A program made the translations under genes and the position numbers. The notes beneath the pieces were generated by a model. It saw only the letters and a program-made list of their open reading frames with translations, searched no databases and had not been told where the DNA came from. From Phytoactinopolyspora alkaliphila (GTDB lineage Bacteria; Actinomycetota; Actinomycetes; Jiangellales; Jiangellaceae), in contig NZ_JAAGOB010000001.1 of assembly GCF_010550695.1 (NCBI RefSeq), forward strand, positions 1 through 64,000: a DNA stretch of 64,000 nucleotides, given 5' to 3'. How positions within the stretch are numbered: position 1 is the stretch's first letter; every line of letters starts with the position of its first letter. Below are positions 9,254 through 17,825 of this stretch, piece by piece.

Positions 9254-9282
9254 ACTATGCCACGGAATGTCGCATTCCGTAA
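9254..9282 (-). promoter_or_regulatory. Candidate nos promoter with embedded palindromic operator
   Basis: On the minus strand TTACGG (9277-9282) and CATAGT (9254-9259) are separated by 17 nt and could be -35 and -10 boxes. Largely within the spacer lies ACGGAATGTCGCATTCCGT (9262-9280), an 8-bp perfect inverted repeat around TCG. The position and symmetry suit a repressor site. The 319-bp gap 9170-9488 holds no gene. No Rrf2-type (NsrR) or other regulator gene is next to it. Confidence 0.5.
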
Positions 9283-9488
9283 CAGAGCGTCGCATCGTCC
9301 GAACGGACGAGTTGCCCGCGCGAAAGGACGAGGTCGCATCAACGGCCGGGCCTGGAGTGGCTCGCTGGACGTGATCTTGCTCCCTGCGCGGAGAAAGTGG
9401 ACAAATAGGTCATCTAGGATGTTCGTTGCTCCGGTGGCACACAGTTGTGACGATATGGTCGGCGGACGAGCCGGATGGGAGGCGAGAC

Positions 9489-10632
9489 GTGGTCGTGTCG
9501 GCGGACCAGCGTGTCCATGAGCCGTTCTCCCGTCAGCAGCGGCGATGGGTGTTCTGGCCGATTCTCGGCATCGTCCTCGCCTCGGTGTGCGGCATCGCGG
9601 TCGTCGGGATGGCCGTGAACGAACTCTCGGTGAACGTCGCGGTGGCCGCCGGCTTCCTGGCGCTGGTCCCGGTGATCCTGCTCGCCGGCACATTCCTCTG
9701 GCTCGATCGCTGGGAGCCGGAGCCGGGCCGCACGCTGCTGTTCGCCTTTCTGTGGGGCGCCGGAGTGGCCACTCTTGGGGCGCTTCTCGTCAACTCGGCC
9801 GTCGGAGTGACCTACGGTCCGGCGGCCTCGGCCGTAGTCTCCGCGCCCTTGGTGGAGGAAGCCCTCAAAGGGCTGTTCCTGGTCGGCTTGCTCTGGTTCA
9901 ATCGCCGGCAGCTGGACGGTGTAGTGGACGGCGTGGTCTACGCGGGCATGACCGCCGCTGGGTTCGCCTTCGTCGAGAACGTGTTCTACCTCGGCCGCGC
10001 CTTCGAGATCGACTATTACGACGGCTGGTTCACGTTCGTGTTGCGCGGGGTGGTGTCGCCCTTCGCGCATCCTCTCTTCACCGTCTTCATCGGACTGGCC
10101 GTCGGAGTCGCTGTCGCCGACGTGGCATGATTCCCGCCCTGGTCCTTCCGCTGGCCGGTTACGCCATGGCGGTCACCGTGCACGCGATATGGAACGCGGC
10201 TGCCGTCTGGAACGACGGCAGCGCCTTCTACTCCATGTATGTGATGGTCATGGTCCCTCTCTTCGTCGCGCTCGCGGTGCTGGCGTTGTGGCAGCGCCGC
10301 CGCGAACGCCGGATCGTCGCCGAGCACCTGCCGAGTTCGCCGCCGCCGGATGGATCGGCCGGGGCGAGGTGCCGTGGCTGGCCTCGATGCGGGCGCGACG
10401 CCGGTGGAGACGCGCAGCACGAGCCAGGGGCGGTCGCCGTGCGGACGACGCTGTCCGGCAGTATCAGACGGCCGTGACCGAGCTCTGCTTCCTGTCCGAC
10501 CGGATCTCCCGCGGGCTGGTCGGTCACGACGCTCCTCGCTGGCACGCTGAGATCATGCACGAGCTGGCCGACGCCCGGACCCGTGCCCTCGGCGGCGCGG
10601 AGATGGTCAGTGCGGAGGTGGCCAGGCCATGA
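9489..10632 (+). pseudogene. PrsW-family intramembrane metalloprotease, interrupted by two frameshifts
   Basis: PrsW-like proteins are multi-spanning proteases that cleave membrane-bound anti-sigma factors. The first part (9489-10130, 213 codons) has the three family motifs EEALKG, FAFVENVF and FAHPLF plus about seven hydrophobic helices, then stops. Homologous sequence resumes in another frame (LAGYAMAVTVHAIWNAA to RRRERRIVAEHLP). It changes frame again near 10330 to give EFAAAGWIGRGEVPWLASM and the cytosolic tail ending at 10632. Both shifts equal a missing base; near 10329-10335 CTGCCGAGTTC looks like CTGCCGGAGTTC minus one G. All catalytic motifs precede the first shift, so a truncated active protein is possible. 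The start GTG has GGGAGG 5 nt upstream. Confidence 0.75.
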
Positions 10633-10682
10633 CGGAGCGCCTGACCGGGATGCCGCGCGTGGTGTGCCTGCCGTGCGCCGTA

Positions 10683-10696
10683 CTAAATCGTGTTAG
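10683..10696 (+). promoter_or_regulatory. LacI-type operator upstream of lacI (site 1)
   Basis: CTAAATCGTGTTAG lies 50 nt before the lacI-type start codon. It matches the palindromic pattern CTNAANCGNTTNAG at all but one position. The same pattern occurs exactly at 16406-16419 and 18346-18359. A CG-centred palindrome is the classical LacI/GalR-family operator form, so this is a probable autoregulatory site. Confidence 0.6.
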
Positions 10697-10745
10697 GTAG
10701 GCTTGCGGAGGCGATCCTGTCTAGTGCCAGAGCGGAGGGTAAGCG

Positions 10746-11744
10746 TTGGCGCGACCCACCATCCGAGATGTGGCCAAGGCGGCGGGCGTCTCTCCTGCCC
10801 TGATCAGTCTTGCGCTGAACGATCGCATCGGCGTAGCTCCGGAGACACGGGCGCGGATCCTGGAGATCGCCGACGAGCTGGGTTACCAGGCGCACCCGCA
10901 TGCCAAGGCGCTGCGCACCGGCGAGTCGAACACCCTGGCGCTGGTCATCCGCAACTTGCAGAACCCGTTTTTCGTGGACGTCGTGTCAAGCGCTCAGGCG
11001 GCGGCGAGCGCCCGTGGATTCACGATGCTCATGGTCGACTCCGACTACTCCCGCAAGCGCGAGCGCGAGCACATCGAACGCCTCGCTGCCCAGCGCGTTT
11101 CCGGCCTGGCGATCGCACCGGTGGGCGGCGGCTCCGCGATCGAGCGATGGCTGGAGCTGTGCCCGGGTAAGCCGACCGTGGTGCTGAACGCCTCCACTCC
11201 GTCGTTGTCCGGCGTGAGCCGGGTCTCGCCGGACAACGAGTCGGCTGTCCGCCTGGCTGTGCAGCATCTGGCTGCCCTCGGGCACCAGCGCATCGCGTTT
11301 CTCACCGCGCCGTCCGACGTCGTCGCCGACGACGATCGCCTGCGGGCGTTCTCCGCGGTGGTCGACCAGCACGCCTTGACGCCGTTCCCCGTGGAGACGC
11401 CCCTGACCCTCGACGGGGTGTACCACACCATGCTGGGGCTCTTGTCCGCCTCCACGCCGCCGACCGCCGTGATCACCAACTCCGACTTCACCGCGCACGC
11501 GGTCTACCTGGCGGCGCGGACCGCGGGCTGCCGGGTAGGTGAGGACATCTCCGTGATCGGGCATGACGACCTCCCCACGTCGGCTCTGCTGAACCCGCCG
11601 CTCACCACCATCCGGCTCGACCGCCGCGCGGTGGGGCACGCACTCTTCGCCCGGCTCCTCAGCAATCGCACATTGGCCGACCACCGGGAGCCGGTCGAGC
11701 TCGTGGTACGAGGCTCGACCGGCCCGGTGCCGACGACGTCATGA
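10746..11744 (+). CDS. LacI/GalR-family transcriptional regulator
   Basis: The 332-aa protein has the family's N-terminal helix-turn-helix (TIRDVAKAAGVSPALISLALN, residues about 5-25) and hinge helix (HAKALRTGESNTLALV). The periplasmic-binding-like effector domain follows, with IRNLQNPFF, HLAALGHQRIAFL and ISVIGHDDLPTSALLNPPLTTIR, the last typical of the dimer core. The TTG at 10746 is used because GGAGGG lies upstream and MARPTIRDVAK is the standard start. It is convergent with the ABC transporter/MBL operon downstream. Shared operator motifs suggest it controls itself, that transporter and the secreted phosphodiesterase. The inducer is unknown. Confidence 0.93.
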   Translation: MARPTIRDVAKAAGVSPALISLALNDRIGVAPETRARILEIADELGYQAHPHAKALRTGESNTLALVIRNLQNPFFVDVVSSAQAAASARGFTMLMVDSDYSRKREREHIERLAAQRVSGLAIAPVGGGSAIERWLELCPGKPTVVLNASTPSLSGVSRVSPDNESAVRLAVQHLAALGHQRIAFLTAPSDVVADDDRLRAFSAVVDQHALTPFPVETPLTLDGVYHTMLGLLSASTPPTAVITNSDFTAHAVYLAARTAGCRVGEDISVIGHDDLPTSALLNPPLTTIRLDRRAVGHALFARLLSNRTLADHREPVELVVRGSTGPVPTTS

Positions 11745-11783
11745 CCCGGACAAGAGGGACAGGCAGGGTACCTGCGAGCGGCG

Positions 11784-12557
11784 CTAGCCCAGGCGGTAAC
11801 GCTGCCCGGGTACGGCCACCGAGATCGGTCCACCGTAATGCGAAGCGGCATTGCGCACGGTCCGCTCGGCATCCTCGATGTCGGACATGTGGGTCACCAC
11901 CAGATGGGCCACACCGGCCCGGGCGGCCAGCTGGCCGGCTTCGTGCCCACTCATGTGTCCGTGCTCGTCGAAGTCGTGACCCTCGGGCTCGGGGTAGGTG
12001 GCTTCGGCCAGCAGTAGCCGTGCGCCGCGGGACAGCTCGACGAGCTCGTCGGTGAGCGCGGTGTCCGCGGTGTAGACAAAGCCCACGCTCGGTACGGCCA
12101 TCGAGATCGCGGGTACCGGGTGGGCCGCGGCGATCGTGTCGATGACGACGTCGTTCACGGTGATCGACGCGCCCGGTTTGACCTCCGTCAGCGGTAGATA
12201 GGTGGCGATGGGGGCTTTCATGTGTTCCAGCGTCGGGATGCCGTGGACCTGGTCGAGGGCGGCGACGTAGCCGGCGATCCCCTCCGGGCCGTACAGCGGC
12301 AGCGGCGGCTTCGGCTCGGGGAACGACCGGTGGTAACCGAAGGGAACGAGATCGGCCGTGTGGTCGGCGTGCTGGTGGCTGATCACGACGGCGTCCAGCT
12401 CATCGGTGCTGCAGTGGTTCAGAAGGCCGGCGAGCACCCCGGGTCCGCTGTCGAGCAGGACGGCGGTGGCGCCGATGCTGAGCAGGTAACCCGAACCTGG
12501 GCCGTTCGGTCCCGGCGAGCCGGCCCGTGCTCCGATGACAGTGAGAGCAGCGTTCAC
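11784..12557 (-). CDS. Metallo-beta-lactamase-fold hydrolase (RNase Z-like/phosphodiesterase group)
   Basis: The 257-aa protein carries the dinuclear metal signature SHQHADH (about residues 60-66), a C-terminal YTADTALTDELVELSRGA segment with the bridging aspartate, and further histidines in GHMSGHEAGQLAARAGVAHLVVTHMSDIED. The absence of an exosite arm and the length fit the cyclic/phosphodiester-hydrolysing MBL group rather than true tRNase Z. Its start overlaps the ABC ATPase stop by 4 bp. It is therefore the last gene of the transporter operon and may process the imported compound in the cytoplasm. Substrate assignment is inference. Confidence 0.88.
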   Translation of the reverse strand: MNAALTVIGARAGSPGPNGPGSGYLLSIGATAVLLDSGPGVLAGLLNHCSTDELDAVVISHQHADHTADLVPFGYHRSFPEPKPPLPLYGPEGIAGYVAALDQVHGIPTLEHMKAPIATYLPLTEVKPGASITVNDVVIDTIAAAHPVPAISMAVPSVGFVYTADTALTDELVELSRGARLLLAEATYPEPEGHDFDEHGHMSGHEAGQLAARAGVAHLVVTHMSDIEDAERTVRNAASHYGGPISVAVPGQRYRLG

Positions 12558-13603
12558 GAGCGCACCGCCGACAGCTGCGTTCCGGGGCGGACCGCGACCC
12601 GGATGGTGTCGCCGATCTCGGCCGTGTGGGATGTGATCAGGGAGACGGCCTGGCCGTCGAACAGGTCTCCAGTCAAGAGCCAGCTTCCTCCGGCGTATTC
12701 TTTCGCGGTCACCCGCAGGGGGATTCCCTGCAGGTCCACGACCAGGTCGGCGGGCCGCACAGCGACGTCCACCTTCGGTCCCGCGGGGATGATGTCGATC
12801 TCTCCTTCCAGGCCGGGCGCGAGCTCCACCCGGCGATCGTCGAGTGCGGAGGCGTGCAGGACGCTGGCCGCGCCGACGAACTCGGCGACGAAGGCGTTGG
12901 CGGGTTCCAGCCAGAGGCGTTCCGGGCTCGCGTACTGCTCGATCACGCCGGTGCGCATGACCGCCACGTGGTTGGCCATCGCGAGAGCCTCGGACTGGTC
13001 GTGCGTCACCAGCAGCGACGTCACACCGCTGTCGCGTAGCAGCGTGGCGAGGTCGGCGCGCAGAGCCTTGCGCAGCTGCGGATCGAGCGCGGCGAGCGGC
13101 TCGTCCAGCAGGAGTACGCGCGGGCGCGTGGCCAGTGCGCGGGCGATGGCCACCCGCTGGCGCTGCCCGCCGGACAGATCCTGGGGCCGCCGATCCGCGA
13201 ACTGCTCGATGCGGCAGAGTTTGAGTGCCTCGGCGATACGGGGCGCGCGTTCGTCCTTGGGTACCTTCCGGGCGCGCAGACCGAACTCGACATTTGCGGC
13301 CACCGATAGGTGGTCGAAGAGCGCGTACGACTGAGGAACCCAGCCGATGTTGCGCTTCTCCGGGCTGATGCTCGTCGTGTCCTGGCCACCGACCAGCAGC
13401 CGGCCCGCACCAGGGGAGAGGAGCCCGGCCACCAGCCGCAGGAGAGTGCTCTTGCCGCAGCCCGACGGACCCACCAGCGCGACGACGTCACCGGCGGCGA
13501 CCTCCAGGTCGATGTTGTCGATGGCGTTGGCCGTGGTCCCTGGGTAGCGGAAGGCGAGCTTCTCGCAGACGATCGAGGCGGGGTTACCGATGTCGGCGCT
13601 CAT
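12554..13603 (-). CDS. ABC transporter ATP-binding protein (spermidine/iron/phosphonate-type importer)
   Basis: The 349-aa protein has Walker A GPSGCGKS (45-52), signature LSGGQRQR (143-150), Walker B LLLDEP (164-169) and the switch histidine in LVTHDQSEAL. A C-terminal TOBE-like beta domain (VRPADLVVDLQGIPLRVTAKEY onward) follows. This is the PotA/FbpC layout of ATPases serving type-I importers. It lies downstream of two permeases with a 4-bp overlap and upstream of the MBL gene with another. The start at 13603 is chosen because the preceding frame is the permease tail read out of frame. Confidence 0.93.
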   Translation of the reverse strand: MSADIGNPASIVCEKLAFRYPGTTANAIDNIDLEVAAGDVVALVGPSGCGKSTLLRLVAGLLSPGAGRLLVGGQDTTSISPEKRNIGWVPQSYALFDHLSVAANVEFGLRARKVPKDERAPRIAEALKLCRIEQFADRRPQDLSGGQRQRVAIARALATRPRVLLLDEPLAALDPQLRKALRADLATLLRDSGVTSLLVTHDQSEALAMANHVAVMRTGVIEQYASPERLWLEPANAFVAEFVGAASVLHASALDDRRVELAPGLEGEIDIIPAGPKVDVAVRPADLVVDLQGIPLRVTAKEYAGGSWLLTGDLFDGQAVSLITSHTAEIGDTIRVAVRPGTQLSAVRS

Positions 13604-14454
13604 GCTTGACCCACTTTCGTTCCTCCAGCCAGCTCGAGAACGACGGCTGCCGGGACCACGAGGGCGAGGAACCACATGGTGCTGGCGGCGGCGATCTCCA
13701 GCCTGTTGGTGATGTAACTCGAATACAGCTCGACGGGTAGCGGTTGCTCCACCGGGGTGAACAGGAAGAAGGACACGTTGAACTCACCCAAAGACAACGT
13801 CAGAACCATGATCGTGGCGGCGAGCAACGCGGTCCGGGTCTGTGGCACCGTCACGGTGAGCCAACGGCGAAAAGCACCCGCCCCGAGGGTCATCGCGACC
13901 TGCTCTACATCGCGCACACGCCCGTCGGCGAGTGCCGGAGTCAGCGTGCCGATGAAGAACGGTGCCGTGTAGAGGAGGTGTCCCGCGACGAGGAGGTATC
14001 CGCCGGGGCGCAGTGTCGGGTAGCTCAGGATGAGTCCCAAGGCCAGCGCGATGCCCGGAATGGCGATCGGCATCGTCGTGATCGCCATGGCTACCTGCCG
14101 GCCGGGGAACCGCCGCCGGGCGAGCAGCCAGGCCGCCGGGTAGCCGATCGCCACATTGAGCACCAGGACGATCGCGGCGATCTGCAAGCTGTAGGAGAAG
14201 TTTCCGGAGATCCGCTCCCACCCCTGGACCAGCCAGTCCAGCGTGAACCCTCCGGCCCAGAAACCCTCCCGCCAGCTGCGGGTGGTGGAGACGGCGAACA
14301 CTACGGGGATCGGTAGCAGGCAGATGATCAGCGTCGCCCAGGCGCAGATTTTCCCGACAGCCAGGATCGGGTCACGGTGACCCGTGGTGATCGGCGCGAC
14401 CGGCGCGGACTCTCCCTGGCGATTGGCATCGTCGATTGCGGTAGCCGTGCTCAT
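13600..14454 (-). CDS. ABC transporter permease (second membrane subunit)
   Basis: The 284-aa protein has about six transmembrane helices, beginning with ICAWATLIICLLPIPVVFAV. The EAA-type coupling loop is EQVAMTLGAGAFRRWLTVTVPQTRTALL. It belongs to the PotC/PhnV-like permease group of importers for polyamines, iron complexes or organophosphorus compounds. Its start overlaps the previous permease stop by 4 bp and its stop overlaps the ATPase start. Its first 25 residues are polar and cytoplasmic. Confidence 0.92.
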   Translation of the reverse strand: MSTATAIDDANRQGESAPVAPITTGHRDPILAVGKICAWATLIICLLPIPVVFAVSTTRSWREGFWAGGFTLDWLVQGWERISGNFSYSLQIAAIVLVLNVAIGYPAAWLLARRRFPGRQVAMAITTMPIAIPGIALALGLILSYPTLRPGGYLLVAGHLLYTAPFFIGTLTPALADGRVRDVEQVAMTLGAGAFRRWLTVTVPQTRTALLAATIMVLTLSLGEFNVSFFLFTPVEQPLPVELYSSYITNRLEIAAASTMWFLALVVPAAVVLELAGGTKVGQA

Positions 14455-15302
14455 GCGCGCTTCGCCTCCCCAAGCTTGTTGACGCCGACCAGGATTCCGG
14501 TGGTGATGAGGGCGAGCAGGACGCTGAGTGTGGCCGCGAGCTGCGGGTCGAACCGCTCGGTGAACGACGCCGCGATGTCCAGCGGGACGACCCGGTACCC
14601 TCGTGACAGCGTGGCCGCCGTCCCGAAGGCGCCGAAGGCGGTCGCCAGACTCAGCGCGGACGCACTGGCCACCGCCGGCCGGAGGGCGGGCAACACGACC
14701 CTGGCGTACACATGGGCGGCGGAGGCACCCAGCGTGCGCGCCGCGTCGATCGACTCGGTGGAAACCTGGGCGACGGCACCCCGGACCACGAGGATCACCC
14801 GCGGGATGTTGAAGTACAGATAGCCGATCAGCAGTCCGGTGAAGGTGTAGGCGATCTGCCCGATCGGGCTGCCGAACAGCTGGTCGGCCGTCACGGGGAA
14901 CAGTCCTGTGGTCCCGAAGAGCAGGATCACGAAGAAACCGATCACGATGCCGGGCAAAGACAACGGAATCGTCAGGCCCACGGAGATCGCCCGAGACGTG
15001 CGTGTTCTCGTGCGCTCCAGGTAGAGCGCGGCAGGCACGCACAGCAACAACGCGATCACCGTCGAGCCGATCGCCAGGACGCTGGTGATGAGGAAAGACT
15101 CCAGATAGTTGGAGCTGGTCAGCACGTCACCGTAGCGGCCGAGGGTGAATCCGTCGTCGGATCGCATCGACCGGACCGCGATGACTCCCAGGGGCCAGAG
15201 GAGCAGGCAGCTGACCATGATGAGCAGGGGCAGGCCCCATAGCATCGAAGGCGGCCGGACGAATCCGCGAACCGGCGGGCTGGTGTGGCGCGACGAAGGC
15301 AT
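14451..15302 (-). CDS. ABC transporter permease (first membrane subunit)
   Basis: The 283-aa protein has six predicted helices (the first is LLIMVSCLLLWPLGVIAV) and the cytoplasmic EAA loop STESIDAARTLGASAAHVYARVVLPALRPAV. This makes it the PotB/PhnU-type partner of the following permease. The ATG at 15302 is preceded by an AGGTGA ribosome binding site. A 43-bp gap separates it from the binding-protein gene, and all following genes overlap, indicating one operon. Confidence 0.92.
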   Translation of the reverse strand: MPSSRHTSPPVRGFVRPPSMLWGLPLLIMVSCLLLWPLGVIAVRSMRSDDGFTLGRYGDVLTSSNYLESFLITSVLAIGSTVIALLLCVPAALYLERTRTRTSRAISVGLTIPLSLPGIVIGFFVILLFGTTGLFPVTADQLFGSPIGQIAYTFTGLLIGYLYFNIPRVILVVRGAVAQVSTESIDAARTLGASAAHVYARVVLPALRPAVASASALSLATAFGAFGTAATLSRGYRVVPLDIAASFTERFDPQLAATLSVLLALITTGILVGVNKLGEAKRA

Positions 15303-15345
15303 ATTCACCTGGCACTCATCGGGGGCTTCACGGTTGCTTCCCGCG

Positions 15346-16368
15346 TCAGCCCATGACCTCGGCGGACCAGCGGCCGAGGAAGTCGTCCATAGCGCTGTTG
15401 AGAGCGTTGAAATCGCGTGCCTGCACCCGTTCTTCGTACTCCTCCGCCGGAACCATCGCCTCGGCCACGTCGGCTGGGACCTCCACGTCACGGACCGGAC
15501 GGAGGTAGTACTCGGCGAAGAGCTGCTGCGCCTCGTCGGACAGGACGAACTCCAGGAGCTCGCGACCGTTCTCCTCGTTCGGGCCGCCGTCGACGAGGCT
15601 CATCACGTAGGGCACCGCCAGCGTGCCCTCGCACGGCAGCACCACCTCGACGGGAGCGTCGTCGATGTTGGCGAGCTTGTAGCCGTTGAAGTCGGCGTCG
15701 ATCAGGATGGGGATCTCGCCCTGCTGCACGGCGCTGGTCGCGGTCTGCGTCGGTAGTGCCAGGCCCTGCTGCCGCATGGTGCTGGCCCACGTGATTCCTG
15801 GATCCCAGCTGTTCTCGTCACCGCCGAGCGCGTAGTTCACCGCGGCCATGACCGAGTAGCCGACCGCGGCGCTGGCCGGGTCGAGGAAGCCGACCATGTT
15901 CGCGTACGCGGGGTCGGTCAAGTCCTCCCAGCACTGCGGAACCGGAGCGTCGCCGATGGCGTCGGTGTTCACGAGGAACGCGATCGCGCCCTGGTGCACG
16001 GTGAACCAGGAGCCGTCGTCGGCCTTGAGATCGTCGGGAATCTCGCTCAGCGCGTCGCTTTCGAATGGAGCGACGAGGCCCTTCGCCTGTGCCTCCATGC
16101 CGAACACGATGCCGTAGTAGGCGACGTCGGCCGCCGGCGCGGCGGCCTCGGACTCCAGCGCGGCGAGGGTCTGTCCGGAGTTCTTCGGATCGTTGGGCGC
16201 GGCGATGCCGGTGGCCGAGGTGAACTCCTCGAGCACCGCACCCCAGTTGGCCCACTCGTCCGGGGTGTTGTAGGAGATCACGATGTCGTCGCCACCACCT
16301 CCGGAGCATGCCGTCATCACCATGACGGCGCCGGCGAGCGAGACTGTCACAACGCCTTTGTTGATCAT
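15346..16368 (-). CDS. Extracellular solute-binding lipoprotein of the ABC importer
   Basis: The 340-aa protein begins with a lipoprotein signal peptide (VVTVSLAGAVMVMTAC, lipid-modified Cys at residue 21) followed by a Gly-rich linker. The mature part looks like the group that binds iron complexes, polyamines or 2-aminoethylphosphonate: ISYNTPDEWANWGAVLEEF, AIAFLVNTDAI, PQCWEDLTDPAYANMVGFLDP. The last is the hallmark WxDLxDPxY segment. The ligand cannot be read from sequence. The neighbourhood (secreted phosphodiesterase, MBL protein) points to a phosphorus-containing organic compound. A LacI-type operator sits 38 nt upstream of its start. Confidence 0.92.
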   Translation of the reverse strand: MINKGVVTVSLAGAVMVMTACSGGGGDDIVISYNTPDEWANWGAVLEEFTSATGIAAPNDPKNSGQTLAALESEAAAPAADVAYYGIVFGMEAQAKGLVAPFESDALSEIPDDLKADDGSWFTVHQGAIAFLVNTDAIGDAPVPQCWEDLTDPAYANMVGFLDPASAAVGYSVMAAVNYALGGDENSWDPGITWASTMRQQGLALPTQTATSAVQQGEIPILIDADFNGYKLANIDDAPVEVVLPCEGTLAVPYVMSLVDGGPNEENGRELLEFVLSDEAQQLFAEYYLRPVRDVEVPADVAEAMVPAEEYEERVQARDFNALNSAMDDFLGRWSAEVMG

Positions 16369-16405
16369 TGGAAGCCCTTCCTCGGAGTGCGAAACCTTCT
16401 GGAGA

Positions 16406-16419
16406 CTAAAACGATTGAG
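16406..16419 (+). promoter_or_regulatory. LacI-type operator before the transporter operon (site 2)
   Basis: CTAAAACGATTGAG fits the palindrome CTNAANCGNTTNAG exactly and is identical, in inverse orientation, to the 14 bases at 18346-18359. It lies 38 nt upstream of the solute-binding protein start, where a repressor could block its promoter. Confidence 0.7.
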
Positions 16420-16489
16420 AAGCGTTGGCAAGTACCTGGGGATGGCCGTTGTGCAACGGTTACGCCAACACCAGTGGGACAAACAAGGT

Positions 16490-16527
16490 CGGGCCTGCCC
16501 GATCGCGACGGCGACCGGGCAGGCCCG
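16490..16527 (-). terminator. Hairpin terminator after the phosphodiesterase gene
   Basis: CGGGCCTGCCCG (16490-16501) and CGGGCAGGCCCG (16516-16527) form a perfect 12-bp G+C stem with a 14-nt loop. It starts 15 nt beyond the stop of the minus-strand phosphodiesterase gene and separates that transcript from the transporter operon. No strong U-tract follows. Confidence 0.7.
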
Positions 16528-16542
16528 CGAGTACGCGGTGGG

Positions 16543-17775
16543 CTACCAGTTGCCCCGGTAGGCGTACAGATCGATCAGCTCGCCAGTCGACGTATACAGA
16601 GCCAGGCTGTCACCGTTGTTGTTCAGCACCGCAGTGCCCAGGTTGTTGAAGTACCGGGTGGACGCGTTGGTGCCCGGGCCGGTGTAGATGCGCAGCTCCC
16701 CGCCGGGCGGGATACTGTATCCGGAGCCGACGACGAGTTCGTTGATCACCGCGTCGCGCACGTAGTAACCGCTGACGTTCACGGTGGTCGAACCGTTGTT
16801 GCGGAGGGCAAGGTTCTCCCCGAAGTTCGCTGTCAGATCCGAGCCCGGCACGTCCGCGTTGACGCACACGATCTCGATTCCGTTGGCGCCGGGCAGCGGG
16901 TCGACGTTGGCCTGCACGTCCTCGAGGACCTTGGGGAAGTCGGTCATGATGGTGTCCACACCCTGCGAGAGCAGGTTGGCCATGTGGTCCGGGTCGTTGA
17001 CCGTGTAGACGCCGAAGCGCATGCCGGCCGCCTTGACCCGGGCGATGTCGGCCGGGTCCATCAGGCGGTAATTGGTCACCATCTCGTCGGCCCAGGTGGC
17101 GATGGAGTTCAGCGTGGTGTTCGACGAGGGTATAGCGCCGACGAGGCCCAGCGGGATGTCGGGATGCAACGTCCGGAGCGTCTGCAGCGACGACGCGTCG
17201 AACGACGTCGCCATCAGGAGGCCGTCGTCGAGGAGGTCGTCCCATCGGGGGTCGGCGGCCAGCTCGTCGGCGATGACCTGCTCGATACCCGGCGACGAGG
17301 CGGGCTCCTTGATCTCGATGACGACGCCGACGTCGGGATAGAGCTCGTCCAGGACGTCGGACAGCAGTGGGATCTTCTCACCGGCGAACGCCGGGCCGAA
17401 CCAGGAGCCGGCATCGAGTTGCTGGAGCTCAGCGTAGGTGAACGTGGTGATCGGATGGCTGGCGCGGGAGGGGAATACGGTGGCGACGTTGGTGGTGCGT
17501 GCGCCAGTGGTGTCGTGGAAAAGGATCGGCTGGCCGTCGGCAGACAGCTGGACGTCGACCTCGACCACGTCGGGCTGATGCATGGCGGCGAGCTCGAGGC
17601 CGGCGATGGTGTTCTCCGGAGCCAACCCGGAACTGCCGCGGTGTCCGACGTTGATGAAACCGGTCAGGGGATCGGCCTGCGCGCCTGGAACGGCGCTGAC
17701 AAAGCTGAGCGCCAGCGTCGCGGCCGCGGTCAGGGTCAGTGCACGTCTAGTGGGGGAGGGTCGCTTCTCGGTCAC
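16543..17775 (-). CDS. Secreted glycerophosphodiester phosphodiesterase with C-terminal lamin-tail domain
   Basis: GDPDs hydrolyse glycerophosphodiesters (deacylated phospholipids, teichoic-acid units) to glycerol-3-phosphate and an alcohol. The 410-aa protein has an export signal (residues 1-35, with a hydrophobic core ending AQA-DP). The catalytic set is HRG at 45-47, E55, E72-x-D74 and H87 in ILFHD. Residues about 293-410 form a beta-sandwich resembling the lamin-tail domain, with GYSIPPGGELRIYTGPGTN, and are homologous to the separate small protein encoded just upstream. The GTG at 17775 starts the signal peptide (MTEKRPSPTRRALT). A lamin-like tail may anchor the enzyme at wall or DNA surfaces; this is inferred. 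Confidence 0.92.
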   Translation of the reverse strand: MTEKRPSPTRRALTLTAAATLALSFVSAVPGAQADPLTGFINVGHRGSSGLAPENTIAGLELAAMHQPDVVEVDVQLSADGQPILFHDTTGARTTNVATVFPSRASHPITTFTYAELQQLDAGSWFGPAFAGEKIPLLSDVLDELYPDVGVVIEIKEPASSPGIEQVIADELAADPRWDDLLDDGLLMATSFDASSLQTLRTLHPDIPLGLVGAIPSSNTTLNSIATWADEMVTNYRLMDPADIARVKAAGMRFGVYTVNDPDHMANLLSQGVDTIMTDFPKVLEDVQANVDPLPGANGIEIVCVNADVPGSDLTANFGENLALRNNGSTTVNVSGYYVRDAVINELVVGSGYSIPPGGELRIYTGPGTNASTRYFNNLGTAVLNNNGDSLALYTSTGELIDLYAYRGNW

Positions 17776-17825
17776 GGTGGACTCCACTTCACGATCGAAC
17801 TGGGACCTGGAGATAGGTGAGCGGC

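Noticed and set aside
9398-9420. TGGACA and TAGGAT as a promoter for the PrsW-like gene
   Set aside because: The spacing of 11 nt is too short for a normal sigma-70-type promoter.
11762-11774. Short GCAGG-GTA-CCTGC hairpin between lacI and the MBL gene
   Set aside because: Only five base pairs without a T-run; too weak to call a terminator between the convergent genes.
15994-17820. 608-codon plus-strand frame across the binding-protein and phosphodiesterase genes
   Set aside because: It crosses two well supported minus-strand genes, a terminator and an operator; low-complexity Val/Gly/Asp/Arg sequence indicates a shadow.
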